Shown here: positions 16,719-25,812 of the stretch, piece after piece | Numbering within the stretch: position 1 is the stretch's first letter | How the letters are laid out: each line of letters begins with the position of its first letter | DNA from: Flexivirga caeni | GTDB lineage: Bacteria; Actinomycetota; Actinomycetes; Actinomycetales; Dermatophilaceae | Length of the DNA: 64,000 bases | Reading direction: 5' to 3' | Assembly: GCF_003724155.1 (NCBI RefSeq) | Contig: NZ_RJJQ01000012.1 | Span: 62,001 to 126,000 of the forward strand | The notes under the pieces: generated by a model | The model's input: the letters and a program-made list of their open reading frames with translations, nothing else | Databases searched by the model: none | Told to the model about the DNA's origin: nothing | Position numbers and translations under genes: made by a program

Positions 16719-17792
16719 ATGACATCGGATGCACCGCTGGTGGAGCAGCGCTGGGCCAGCTCCGTGGGCCAGCGTCCGCGCGCATCGGCCGTCGCGGTCT
16801 CCGCGGAGGTGGTGGTTGCGCAGGAACGCCAGACCCGGCTGGTATGTCGCGACGTGCGCGACGGCACGGTGCGCTGGGAGCGCCCGGCGGGCGTCACCTC
16901 GTTCATCGAGATCGCCGGTGGTCGATGTCTGGCGACGAGCGGGCGGACCGTCACCTGTCGCGAACTTGGCTCGGGCGAGCTGCTGTGGCGGGTCGAAAAC
17001 CGCCGGCCGGTAAAAGGTTTCGGTGTAGTCAGCGATGTTGCGGTGATGGGCGGCTGGCGCGGCTACAGCCCGGTCGAAGCCGTCGACCTGGCGACCGGCC
17101 AGCGGCTGTGGAGCCGTCGGATCGAGTCCGCCACAGCTGTGGACTGGGCCGGGGCCGTCCTGCTCGGAGGGCGCTGGGAGGTGCAGTTGCTCAACCGGCG
17201 CGACGGCGCCCAGATCGCGCAGTGGCAGCCACCGGAGCCGCTCGCGGAGACTCACGGTGACGCGGTCTGCAGCGTGGTCGACGACGAATTCGCCGTGGTG
17301 CGCGCTGGCGGGAGCTCGGTATGGTGCCTGGGCCGCAGTCGACCCGGCGTAGTGCCGGTCGCGACTCATTGGGCAGAGCTCGCGGATGAGGCGCCGATTG
17401 TCACCGGCGACCTGGTCTGGGTGCGCGAAAAGCATGGTGGTGCAGTCATTTTCACCCACGGAGTGCGCGGTGGGCGTCGCCTTCGCCCGATGTTGCGTCG
17501 TCGGGCGACGGGCCGCATCGTCAGCGGTGCGACAAGGCACGCGACGGGCACTCTTGGCGCCTACGTCGGCACCGGCTCGCCCGTTGTTCCTGGCGTGGTC
17601 AGGGCACCCGGAGGTCGGTTCCTGGTCGCGACCGAGGACGGCGCGCTCGTGAGCGTGGACCCCGCGCAGGGGCTGGTGGGTCGGCAGACCTCAGTCGGCT
17701 TCCGCCCGAGCGAGCTGCGTGCGCTGCCGGATGGCGGGGCGCTCCTGGTGACGAAGAACTCACTCCTGGTACTGGATCCGGTGATGCCGTGA
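16719..17792 (+). CDS. PQQ/WD-like beta-propeller protein
   Basis: A 357-residue protein made of repeated blade-like units: for example VCRDVRDGTVRWERPAGVTS, TCRELGSGELLWRVENRRPV and VEAVDLATGQRLWSRRIESA, where each ends in the W-x-R/x pattern of PQQ-type propellers. There is no signal peptide, so it probably acts in the cytoplasm, perhaps as a scaffold. It may be co-regulated with the divergent iron-regulated gene, since the 126-base gap between them holds the iron box, but the box is much closer to the other start. Function is not known. Confidence 0.7.
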   Translation: MTSDAPLVEQRWASSVGQRPRASAVAVSAEVVVAQERQTRLVCRDVRDGTVRWERPAGVTSFIEIAGGRCLATSGRTVTCRELGSGELLWRVENRRPVKGFGVVSDVAVMGGWRGYSPVEAVDLATGQRLWSRRIESATAVDWAGAVLLGGRWEVQLLNRRDGAQIAQWQPPEPLAETHGDAVCSVVDDEFAVVRAGGSSVWCLGRSRPGVVPVATHWAELADEAPIVTGDLVWVREKHGGAVIFTHGVRGGRRLRPMLRRRATGRIVSGATRHATGTLGAYVGTGSPVVPGVVRAPGGRFLVATEDGALVSVDPAQGLVGRQTSVGFRPSELRALPDGGALLVTKNSLLVLDPVMP

Positions 17793-17822
17793 TTCACTCC
17801 GGTCGCGGTGCCGCACATGCGA

Positions 17823-20800
17823 TTACGCGGCAGCGACCTGCACCGGCACCGCCCTGCTGCGTATGACGAGAGCGCCTCTGCCAGGTTGTGGTCGCCCGGC
17901 CGGCCCGAGCGTCGCGCCGAGCAGGTCACCGTCACGCCGTCCCGGCTGGAGGATCACGCCGGTCTGCCGGCGGCGCAGCTCGGCCACCGCGCCGCGGAAG
18001 GCATTCGCGAGAGTCTCGGATTGCCCTGTCGCACAGACGATTCCGCCGTCTCGGCGGCCGTGCTGCAGGTAGTCCGCGATCAGGTCGTCGATCGGCGAGC
18101 CGATCAGCTCGTCGAGATCGTCCACGAGAAGGGCGCCGCCCGGTGTCGCGTTCAGCCAGGTCGCGAGCGCCTCCGGCCGGGCCGCGTCGACGACCCGCGC
18201 GACGCTGGGCAACTGCGGTGGACGGCCATGCCCGTCGATCCAGCAGATGGCCCGGTCGCCCAGTTGGTGCGCGATGGTCGTGAGGGTGGTGGTGCGCCCA
18301 CTGCGCGCGGGTCCGGCGATGAGGGCGGCCAGTTCCCCGAAGCTGCCCAGGGGCAGCCCGACCGGTTCGACGGTCGCACCTCCGATGCCGAGCATGACCG
18401 TGCCCTGTTCGGCACGTAGATCGGCCCGGGAACACCGGGATGGCATCGGCCGGAAACGGTGCACCTCCGGCGCCACCATTCCCTGCGCGACCGCCGAAAT
18501 ATATTGGACGACAGAGGATCCCGACAGATCGTCGATCAGGCTTGCCACCTGGAGTTCGAGACCGTCGGGGCAATTGACGGCCCGCCCCGGTGGCATCTCG
18601 ACCGGCAGGTCGGCCTCCTTCATGCCGAGCAGGACGACGTCGGTGCGGTCGGCGAGTCCGAGCACCAGCCGGCCGGAGAAATGACTCGCGACCCGGCCGG
18701 TGCCCAGGCTGCGTCCGCCGGAGGCGGCGACATACAGCCCGACGGCTCTGCCGTCCCGCAGCAGTTGCAGGATGTCGTCGGCGAGGCGCCCCATCGTGGT
18801 CTCCTCGCTCACCTCGGTCAATGCCTCCCAGCCGTCGATGAGCAGCAGGATCCGCGGCAGCCTGCCGCCCAGGCGCGCATGCTCGCCGAATCCGGCGACT
18901 TCTTCACGAGCGAACTGCTGCTGACGAGAGCGGGTTTCGTCTTGCAGCCACTGCACCAGCCGGCTGATGCGACCGGCGTCGTCGCGCTCGATCACCGCGC
19001 CGCACTGGGGGAGCGCAGCCAGCGCGCCGAGTGCGGAACCTGTGTCGATCGCATAGAGCGCCAGCCCGCCGTGCGGCCAGGCGGATGCCGCTTGCACGGC
19101 GATCGTGCGCAGCAGCGATGAGCGACCGCTGCGCGGACCGCCGATGACTGCCAGGTGCCCGTCCGACTCGGGTGCCCAGGCGATCGGGCGGGTTGCCTGC
19201 TGGTCAGGCAGATCGAGCAGTCCGAAGCGGATCGCCTCCGGCCCGCGCGCGTTGCCGCTCAGGTCCACCGCATCCCCGCTCAGCTCGCCGGTGGTCACCA
19301 GCGAAGGCAAGGGCGGCAGCCACGGCGAGTCCGGTGGCGCGATGCCGAGCTTCTCGCTGGCCCAACGGATTGCGTCTACGGCCCGGCGCAGGTCAGTCGG
19401 TCCGTCGTCGGTGCTGCGGGTGGTGGTCAGCAGGACGGGTGAATGCCCGGTGGCTGGCACCCTCGACACTTCGATGGCTGCCGACCCGATGCCGCTCCAT
19501 CCGCCGATCCGGGCACTCTGGAAGGTCACCGGCCGGCCTCCACCGGTCCGGAGGATCGCCCGCCCCGGGAGGGTGGCCGGGATCTGCGCTGCGTCCGCGC
19601 TCTCGATGACGTCCTGGGAGTCGGTGCCGTCGCGCATCCGCAACGCGATCCGCAGATTCACGTTCGCCCGGATATCCGCCGACACGACCCCGGCCGGCCG
19701 TTGGGTCGCGAGCACGAGATGTATGCCGAGAGAACGCCCGACGGCCGCCAGCCGGACCAGGCCAGCGATGAAGTCGGGCAATTCGTCTGCCAGCACGCGG
19801 AATTCGTCGATGATGAGCACCAGCCGCGGCAGTGACTGAGTGGGTGCGAGCCGCTGGTAATCCTCCAGGTCCTTGGCACCGACGGCGGCGAGTTGCTGCT
19901 CGCGGCGCCGCACCTCGGCGCCGAGAGAGGACAGCGCTCGCGCCGTCAGGTGCGCGTCGAGGTCGGTGACCAGGCCGACCGTGTGCGGCAGCTCGGCGCA
20001 CTGCTGGAAGGCCGCGCCTCCCTTGTAGTCGACGAGCACGAAGACCAGTTCGTCGGGCCGGTTGGCCACGGCGAGCGAGGTCACCAGCGTCTGCAGCAAC
20101 TCCGATTTGCCCGCACCTGTGGTCCCGGCGATCAGGGCATGCGGACCATCCGCTGCGAGATCGGTCCACAGCACACCGTCCGCGGCAACGCCCCACGGTG
20201 TCCGGGTCGCGCGGGGATGCGATCGCCAGTGCCGGGCGACGTCATCGCCGGACGTGATGTCGACGCCGGCGGTGCGCCATACGTCCACGAGAGAAGCACG
20301 CTCCGGTGGCGTGCCCGCGTCTGCATCAGGTGTCGCGTCGGCCGTCTGCGCCAGGTGATGTGCGACGGCGCGTGTCAGGGCCGGCTCGACCAGATCGGGG
20401 CAGCCTGCGGCGTTGACGGCACCCCGAGTGACCAGCCGTGTCGGGTCGGCGAGTTCGATCGTCACTGCGCACTCGGCCGGGAGGTCGTCGCTGTCACCGA
20501 GCGCGATGATGGCAACGCCGGCCGGATCGCTCGCGGCCAGCAGCGCGCTCACCGCCGCATGGTGCCCGAGCTGGGACCAGCCATCCAGGACGAGCACGGT
20601 GGAGACGGGCGCTGTCTCGTGCGCACCTCGCAGCTTGTCGCCGTCCGGCGCAAGAGCGGAAAGCAGCTGCTGGCAAGCAGTTTCGTCGGTCTCGAGGTCG
20701 ACGATGCTGCTGCTCGCATGCGGGCGCGGCGTTAGGTGCGGCAGGTCAGCAGCCCATTCCCAGTCCGCGCGGCTCGCCGCAGAGTCGCAGATCACGGCTA

Positions 20801-22058
20801 CCCGCACGAATCGCGGAGACTGCCAGGCAGCGACTTGGAGCAGCAGCCCATCCGCCAACCGGTGGCAATCCGCCCGGTTGCCGGTGATGCCGATGACGCG
20901 AGACTCGTTGAGAGACAGCAAGATTGGCGCTTCACTCAGGGTGATCGTCTCGGTCGGCAGCCCGCCACCGGTCACCCGCACCATGCTAGGAATCGTGCCG
21001 GTGCCGACCCGGCACATCAGGTAGTCGTCATGTGTCACCGATCGAGCCCATAGGCGGTGGTCGCGGGCGGCCGCAGCACGCAGCGTGTCGCTGATCGGCG
21101 GCGTGAGCCGCCGCCGGAGTGCGAGTTCGGACGCGGCCGCTGCGAGCCGGTCATCGGCCAGTTGTGTGCAGGCAGCGGCATACTCGGCGGTCTTGCGTTT
21201 CGCGCGAGCACTTCCGCCCTGGCGGTCGGAGAGGTACTGCCCGATCATCATTACCGGCCCGAGGAACGCGAACATCAGGAACATGGTGTTGTGCAGCAGC
21301 CAGGCCATGGCGACGGCGACCACCATCGGCAGCGCGATCACCGGCCACGGGATCCGGGCGCGTTCGGATTGCTCTGGGGGAGTGGGGCGTTCGAGTGTCG
21401 TGGTGCTCAGCTGCGGCGGAGTGCGCGACGCGCGCTGGAAGGGGATCCGGCAGGTCTCGTCACTCGCGGCTCGCACCGCATGAGGCAGCGCACGTTCGAT
21501 GATGAGCGTGGACGACCCTGCGCGCAGCCGCTGCCCTGCGCGCAGCTCGGCGGGGCAGCCTTGCGCCAGTCGCACGCCATCGATCGCGCTGCCGTTGGTG
21601 GACCCGGCGTCGGAGACCATGGCGCGCCCCTGGTCGACACCGACCACCAGATGAGCGCGCGACAGGCCGGGGTCATGCAGCACCAGCGTGTTGGAGGGTG
21701 CGCGGCCGATCCGTTGCGGCGCCGTGCCGAGCGGGGTGCGCGCGCCGGTGACCGGGCCTTCGGCGACGACGAGATCCAGCAGATGCTGGGGCGTCTGGGC
21801 CGTCGGTGCGGCGGCGACCTGCGCACCGGTGAGCAGCGGGTGCTGGCCGAGGACGCTGTCGTCATACAGGACCTGATCGGCGATGTATGCCGGCTCGGGC
21901 ACGCTCAGCCCGGCCGCCCGCAGCGACTCCCGTAGTTGTGCCCAGCGGGTGCCGTCGCCGGCGCGCACGCAGACGGTGCGGCTGCACTCCCGGCCCACCA
22001 GGTGCAGCCGTATGGCGCGGGTCGTGCTTTGTTCCGGCGACTCGGCAACGGCAGGCAT
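17823..22058 (-). CDS. FHA-domain, triple FtsK/SpoIIIE ATPase (EccC-like)
   Basis: A 1411-residue protein. An FHA domain is at about residues 113-140 (RIGRAPSNTLVLHDPGLSRA), two transmembrane helices at about 234-275 (PVIALPMVVAVAMAWLL), then three ATPase modules. The first has a full Walker A (AGTTGAGKSELL, about 644) and acidic Walker B (LPRLVLIIDEFRVLADELPD); the second (GGPRSGRSS, about 971) and third (GPARSGRTT, about 1247) have Arg in place of the invariant Lys and look degenerate. This is the EccC/EssC plan of type VII secretion, but no EccB, EccD, WXG100 or mycosin is present here. It is divergent from the Tad operon. The ATG at 22058 has no ribosome site. Confidence 0.85.
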   Translation of the reverse strand: MPAVAESPEQSTTRAIRLHLVGRECSRTVCVRAGDGTRWAQLRESLRAAGLSVPEPAYIADQVLYDDSVLGQHPLLTGAQVAAAPTAQTPQHLLDLVVAEGPVTGARTPLGTAPQRIGRAPSNTLVLHDPGLSRAHLVVGVDQGRAMVSDAGSTNGSAIDGVRLAQGCPAELRAGQRLRAGSSTLIIERALPHAVRAASDETCRIPFQRASRTPPQLSTTTLERPTPPEQSERARIPWPVIALPMVVAVAMAWLLHNTMFLMFAFLGPVMMIGQYLSDRQGGSARAKRKTAEYAAACTQLADDRLAAAASELALRRRLTPPISDTLRAAAARDHRLWARSVTHDDYLMCRVGTGTIPSMVRVTGGGLPTETITLSEAPILLSLNESRVIGITGNRADCHRLADGLLLQVAAWQSPRFVRVAVICDSAASRADWEWAADLPHLTPRPHASSSIVDLETDETACQQLLSALAPDGDKLRGAHETAPVSTVLVLDGWSQLGHHAAVSALLAASDPAGVAIIALGDSDDLPAECAVTIELADPTRLVTRGAVNAAGCPDLVEPALTRAVAHHLAQTADATPDADAGTPPERASLVDVWRTAGVDITSGDDVARHWRSHPRATRTPWGVAADGVLWTDLAADGPHALIAGTTGAGKSELLQTLVTSLAVANRPDELVFVLVDYKGGAAFQQCAELPHTVGLVTDLDAHLTARALSSLGAEVRRREQQLAAVGAKDLEDYQRLAPTQSLPRLVLIIDEFRVLADELPDFIAGLVRLAAVGRSLGIHLVLATQRPAGVVSADIRANVNLRIALRMRDGTDSQDVIESADAAQIPATLPGRAILRTGGGRPVTFQSARIGGWSGIGSAAIEVSRVPATGHSPVLLTTTRSTDDGPTDLRRAVDAIRWASEKLGIAPPDSPWLPPLPSLVTTGELSGDAVDLSGNARGPEAIRFGLLDLPDQQATRPIAWAPESDGHLAVIGGPRSGRSSLLRTIAVQAASAWPHGGLALYAIDTGSALGALAALPQCGAVIERDDAGRISRLVQWLQDETRSRQQQFAREEVAGFGEHARLGGRLPRILLLIDGWEALTEVSEETTMGRLADDILQLLRDGRAVGLYVAASGGRSLGTGRVASHFSGRLVLGLADRTDVVLLGMKEADLPVEMPPGRAVNCPDGLELQVASLIDDLSGSSVVQYISAVAQGMVAPEVHRFRPMPSRCSRADLRAEQGTVMLGIGGATVEPVGLPLGSFGELAALIAGPARSGRTTTLTTIAHQLGDRAICWIDGHGRPPQLPSVARVVDAARPEALATWLNATPGGALLVDDLDELIGSPIDDLIADYLQHGRRDGGIVCATGQSETLANAFRGAVAELRRRQTGVILQPGRRDGDLLGATLGPAGRPQPGRGALVIRSRAVPVQVAAA

Positions 22059-22397
22059 GCCCGGATTCTGGGCCGTCTGGCAGGTACGGCGCTGCGGCAG
22101 CCGACGCAGCTGTGGATAACGCGCGGGATTCCGGTACTCAACCACCGATTTCGAACGGCGCCTGTGGACAACCGTTTTCGGGTGTCCGACGTGGGGCATG
22201 CTGAAGAAGCGGCGAGCACCCCGGACGGACCCCGGCCCCGGGGTCTCGCCGCACCGCGGGGCAGCGTGCGCCAACGGTGGACAAGCCAAGGTATGGAATC
22301 GGTAAAGTCCCGGCGTGTCGCGTCTCGCTGGTGGTTTCCTGTGTTTTAGGTGCGCGATTGCTCTGAATTCGACGTGAATGTCAGGGGAGGTTGATCG
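22059..22397. promoter_or_regulatory. Divergent gap between FtsK-like gene and tad operon
   Basis: No gene is seen in these 339 bases. Three DnaA-box-like words lie at 22111-22119 (TGTGGATAA, a perfect box), 22163-22171 (TGTGGACAA) and 22276-22284 (GGTGGACAA). AGGGGAGG before the tadA ATG is a strong ribosome site. No confident promoter boxes. Confidence 0.4.
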
Positions 22398-23621
22398 ATG
22401 GACGGCGCCGATGTCATTGAGGACGAGATCCGCGAGCTGATCCGTCGCCAGCGCCTCGATCCTGCCCACGATCAGCAGGTGCTGCACGGTCTGGTGCGTG
22501 AGGCGGTGCAGGACTATGAGGAGCGCAGCCTGCACGGCGGGCTCGCCCCGCTGGGTGACCGGGAGCAGGCCACCCAGCGGGTGCTCGACGCGGTGCTCGG
22601 CTTCGGCCCGCTGCAGCCCTACCTGGACGACCCGACTGTTGAAGAGATCTGGGTGAACGAGCCGGAGCGCGTCTTCGTCGCGCGACACGGGGTGCCCGAA
22701 CTCACGCCGACCATCCTCAGCGCCGAGCAGGTCCGCACCCTGGTGGAGCGGATGCTGAAGCCGAGTGGGCGGCGCATCGATCTCAGTTCGCCGTTCGTGG
22801 ACGCGACGCTGCCCGACGGCAGCCGCTTGCACGTCGCGATCCCGGACATCACCCGCAGCCACTGGCTGATCAACATCCGCAAGTTCGTGGCGCGCGCCCG
22901 GCGACTGGAGGACCTGGTCCGGCTCGGCACCATCACGGCCCCGGCGGCTCGCTTCCTCGCGGCGGCCGTGGCGTCCGGTCTCAACGTCCTCGTCGCCGGC
23001 GGCACCCAGTCGGGGAAGACCACCACATTGAACTGCCTGGCGAGCGCGATCCCGTCCACCGAACGCGTCGTGTCGTGCGAGGAAGTCTTCGAACTCCAGC
23101 TCAGCCTGCGTGACTGGGCGGCGATGCAGTGCCGGCAGCCGAGCCTGGAGGGCACCGGCGAGATCCCGTTGCGGCGACTGGTCAAGGAAGCGCTGCGGAT
23201 GCGCCCGTCGCGCATCATCGTCGGCGAGGTGCGTCAGGAGGAGAGCCTGGACCTGCTGATCGCGCTCAACTCCGGACTGCCTGGTATGGCGACCTTGCAC
23301 GCCAACTCGGCTCGCGAGGCGATCGTCAAGATGTGCACGCTCCCGCTGCTCGCCGGCCCCAATGTGAGCTCGACGTTCGTGGTGCCGACCGTCGCAGCCT
23401 CGATCGACCTGGTCGTGCACATTGCGCTCGACCGGGACGGCACCCGCCGCGTTCGCGAGATCGTCGCCGTGCCCGGTCGTGTCGAGGGCGACGTGGTCGA
23501 ACTCGCCGATATCTACGCGCAGCGGAACGGACAACTCGTCCGTGGCAGCGGATTCCCCACGCATCAGGAGCAATTCGAGCGCGCTGGCTACCACGTCGCC
23601 GAACTTCTGGGGGACAGATGA
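22398..23621 (+). CDS. tadA: TadA/CpaF-type secretion ATPase
   Basis: A 407-residue hexameric type II/IV secretion ATPase that powers assembly of Flp/Tad pili. Walker A is VAGGTQSGKTTTLNCLASAI at about residue 200, the Asp box and Walker B are in RMRPSRIIVGEVRQEESLDL, and the His box is TLHANSAREAIVKM. The N-terminal domain (about 1-110) is the usual all-alpha plus sandwich part. It opens the tad gene run and has a good ribosome site. Its TGA overlaps the first ATG of a 71-bp tandem repeat. Confidence 0.93.
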   Translation: MDGADVIEDEIRELIRRQRLDPAHDQQVLHGLVREAVQDYEERSLHGGLAPLGDREQATQRVLDAVLGFGPLQPYLDDPTVEEIWVNEPERVFVARHGVPELTPTILSAEQVRTLVERMLKPSGRRIDLSSPFVDATLPDGSRLHVAIPDITRSHWLINIRKFVARARRLEDLVRLGTITAPAARFLAAAVASGLNVLVAGGTQSGKTTTLNCLASAIPSTERVVSCEEVFELQLSLRDWAAMQCRQPSLEGTGEIPLRRLVKEALRMRPSRIIVGEVRQEESLDLLIALNSGLPGMATLHANSAREAIVKMCTLPLLAGPNVSSTFVVPTVAASIDLVVHIALDRDGTRRVREIVAVPGRVEGDVVELADIYAQRNGQLVRGSGFPTHQEQFERAGYHVAELLGDR

Positions 23622-23759
23622 GCGAGCGAAGCGAGGGACCAACAGGGCTCAGGGCGAATCGCGGATCACGACGTAGGAGGGGGCCGCGATGAGCGAGCGA
23701 AGCGAGGGACCAACAGGGCTCAGGGCGAATCGCGGATCACGACGTAGGAGGGATCCGCG
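23618..23759 (+). repeat. 71-bp tandem repeat with two 24-codon reading frames
   Basis: Two copies (23618-23688 and 23689-23759) differ only near their ends. Each starts ATGAGCGAGCGAAGCGAG and ends with a TAGGAGGG ribosome site and CCGCG just before the next ATGA. Each can be read as an arginine-rich 24-residue peptide (MSERSEGPTGLRANRGSRRR plus four residues) whose TGA overlaps the next ATG, ending in the tadB start. It could couple translation from tadA to tadB or be a simple duplication. Confidence 0.85.
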
Positions 23760-24623
23760 ATGAGCGTCGTGATTCCGCTCATCTTCGGTGCCGGGTTGCT
23801 GTGCATCTGGTGGTCGTTCTGGCCGCGCGAGGAGACAGCCCGGCGCCGCACGGGCGCAGTGGTGACCGACCGCCTCGCCGACGAGGTCGTCCAGTCCGGC
23901 ATCACCGGGCTCACTCGCGGGCGTCTGCTCTGGTTGTCGGGCGGTGCGGGGGCATTCGCGCTGCTCGTCGTGATGGCGGTGACCGCTGTGCCGGCGATCG
24001 CGCTGGCGTTCGGCGGGCTCACGGCATACGCACCGATTGCGTTCGTCCGGGCCAAGGCCCGGCGACGGCGCTCCCAGTTGCGCGACCTGTGGCCGGACGT
24101 CGTCGACCACATCGCCTCGGCCGTCCGGGCGGGTCTTGCACTGCCGGAGTCGTTGTCCCAGCTGGCGATCCGCGGTCCGGAGGAGTTGCGGCCGGCGTTC
24201 GCGGAGTTCGCGCACGACTACCGAGCCACCGGCCGGTTCCACGACTGTCTCGATGCATTGAAGGCACGGCTCAGTGACCCGGTCGCCGACCGGCTGATCG
24301 AGTCGCTGCGCATCGCGCGCGAGGTCGGCGGCACCGATCTGGGCAAGCTGCTGCGCACGCTGTCGACTTTCCTGCGGGACGACGCGCGCACCCGCGCCGA
24401 GCTCGAGGCGCGCCAGTCGTGGACGGTCAACGCCGCCCGGCTCGCAGTGGCAGCCCCGTGGATCGTGTTGGCAATGCTGGCAACTCGCGGCAGTTCCCTG
24501 GCCGCATACCGGCAGCCGGCCGGGGTCATGGTGCTCGCGATCGGCACCGCCGTCACCCTCCTCGCCTACCGCATCATGCGCCGCATCGGCAGGCTGCCCG
24601 TCGAGGCGAGGGTGCTGCGATGA
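23760..24623 (+). CDS. tadB: TadB-type pilus platform protein
   Basis: A 287-residue inner-membrane protein of the GspF/TadB family. It has hydrophobic segments near residues 5-20, 58-95 and 225-275 and the cytoplasmic T2SSF domain between them (DVVDHIASAVRAGLALPESL, then SLRIAREVGGTDLGKLLRTL). It works with TadC as the platform on which TadA acts. The ATG at 23760 is given by the TAGGAGGG site at the end of the tandem repeat. Its stop overlaps the tadC start. Confidence 0.9.
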   Translation: MSVVIPLIFGAGLLCIWWSFWPREETARRRTGAVVTDRLADEVVQSGITGLTRGRLLWLSGGAGAFALLVVMAVTAVPAIALAFGGLTAYAPIAFVRAKARRRRSQLRDLWPDVVDHIASAVRAGLALPESLSQLAIRGPEELRPAFAEFAHDYRATGRFHDCLDALKARLSDPVADRLIESLRIAREVGGTDLGKLLRTLSTFLRDDARTRAELEARQSWTVNAARLAVAAPWIVLAMLATRGSSLAAYRQPAGVMVLAIGTAVTLLAYRIMRRIGRLPVEARVLR

Positions 24624-25552
24624 TCGCGACCTATACCTGGCTCGGCGCGCTCCTCGGAGCGCTCGCCGGCGCAGGTGTGCTGCTGGCCTATGCCGGGCTG
24701 CCCATGCACCGCAAACCCGACCTCAACGCGCGCATCGAGCCCTACGTGCGTGACGCGCCGATGCCCTCGCGGCTGCTCTCCACACCCACCGACCGGCTCG
24801 ATGTCAACCAGGTGCTGGCGCCGCTGCTGCGGCGTCTCGGGCACCTGGTCGATCACCTGCTCGGCGGCGCGACGTCGGTGCGCACCCGCCTCGAACGCGC
24901 CGGGCAGCCGCCCGACCTCGAAGGGTTCCGCGCCCAGCAGGCGCTGTGGGGGCTCGGCGCGATGCTGTTCGGCGGCTGTTATGTGTCGCTGAGCTTCGTC
25001 GGCGGCACCGGGTCTCCCGTGCGAGCGGTGCTCATCCTGGTCATCGCGTTCGCCGCCGGCGTGGTGCTGCGCGACCAGTTGCTGACGCGCGCCGCGGAGC
25101 GCCGCGAGCAGCAGATCCTTGCCGAATTCCCAGCAGTCGCAGAGATGTTGGCACTCGCGGTCACCGCGGGCGAGGGTGCAGCGGCCGCACTGGAGCGGGT
25201 CGCGAAGTTGTCGTCGGGCGAACTGTCCGGCGAACTCGCCCGATGCCTGGTCGACGCGCGTGCGGGGTCTTCGTTGCCGGTGTCGCTGCAGGGCTTGGCG
25301 GACCGCACCGGCATACCCAGCCTGGCCAGGTTCGTCGACGGCGTGGTCATCGCCGTCGAACGAGGCACGCCGCTCGCCGACGTGATGCGCGCCCAGGCCC
25401 AGGACGCCCGCGACTCCAGCAAGCAGCAACTCATCGAGCTGGGCGGGCGCCGCGAGCTGATGATGATGATCCCCGTCGTCTTCCTCGTGCTTCCGGTCAC
25501 CGTGCTCTTTGCCATCTATCCAGGGCTCGACGTCCTCAACATGTCCATCTGA
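24620..25552 (+). CDS. tadC: TadC-type pilus platform protein
   Basis: A 310-residue GspF/TadC family membrane protein. It starts with a membrane helix (TWLGALLGALAGAGVLLAYA), has two more near residues 115-155, the T2SSF domain (EQQILAEFPAVAEMLALAVT, then GEGAAAALERVAKLSSGELS) and a final membrane segment (MMMIPVVFLVLPVTVLFAIY). The ATGA overlap with tadB shows coupling. The second subunit of the pilus assembly platform. Confidence 0.9.
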   Translation: MIATYTWLGALLGALAGAGVLLAYAGLPMHRKPDLNARIEPYVRDAPMPSRLLSTPTDRLDVNQVLAPLLRRLGHLVDHLLGGATSVRTRLERAGQPPDLEGFRAQQALWGLGAMLFGGCYVSLSFVGGTGSPVRAVLILVIAFAAGVVLRDQLLTRAAERREQQILAEFPAVAEMLALAVTAGEGAAAALERVAKLSSGELSGELARCLVDARAGSSLPVSLQGLADRTGIPSLARFVDGVVIAVERGTPLADVMRAQAQDARDSSKQQLIELGGRRELMMMIPVVFLVLPVTVLFAIYPGLDVLNMSI

Positions 25553-25583
25553 ACCGTCACCAGAAAGTCCCGAGGAGAGAACC

Positions 25584-25808
25584 ATGACAACCCTGACGAA
25601 GCTACGGACCAGGACGTTGCGCACGGCATGTGCCGCGCAGCAGCGCTTCGCGACGGCCGCGGACGAGCGCGAACGGGGTGATGTGCCCGGCTGGGTGCTC
25701 ATCACCATCATGACCGCCGGGCTGGTCACGGTGCTGTGGACCACCGCCCAGGGTGCGCTGACCGAGCTCTTCGACAAGGCCGTCCACAGCGTCGGCGGTA
25801 AGCAGTAG
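25584..25808 (+). CDS. Small pilin-like membrane peptide of the tad operon
   Basis: A 74-residue protein with one hydrophobic helix (GWVLITIMTAGLVTVLW) after a charged segment ending in ERGDV. The position, directly after tadC and before the TadE-like genes, and the charged-then-hydrophobic plan fit the major Flp-type pilin; cleavage would be just after the Gly in ERG. A strong GAGGAGAGA ribosome site at 25571 suggests high expression, as expected for a major subunit. Typical actinobacterial Flp pilins have a TAEYA motif after the cleavage site; here it reads DVPGWV, so the assignment is by context. Confidence 0.75.
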   Translation: MTTLTKLRTRTLRTACAAQQRFATAADERERGDVPGWVLITIMTAGLVTVLWTTAQGALTELFDKAVHSVGGKQ

Positions 25809-25812
25809 CGCC

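Noticed and set aside
23618-23759. CRISPR array
   Set aside because: Only two adjoining copies with no spacer between them, and no cas genes.
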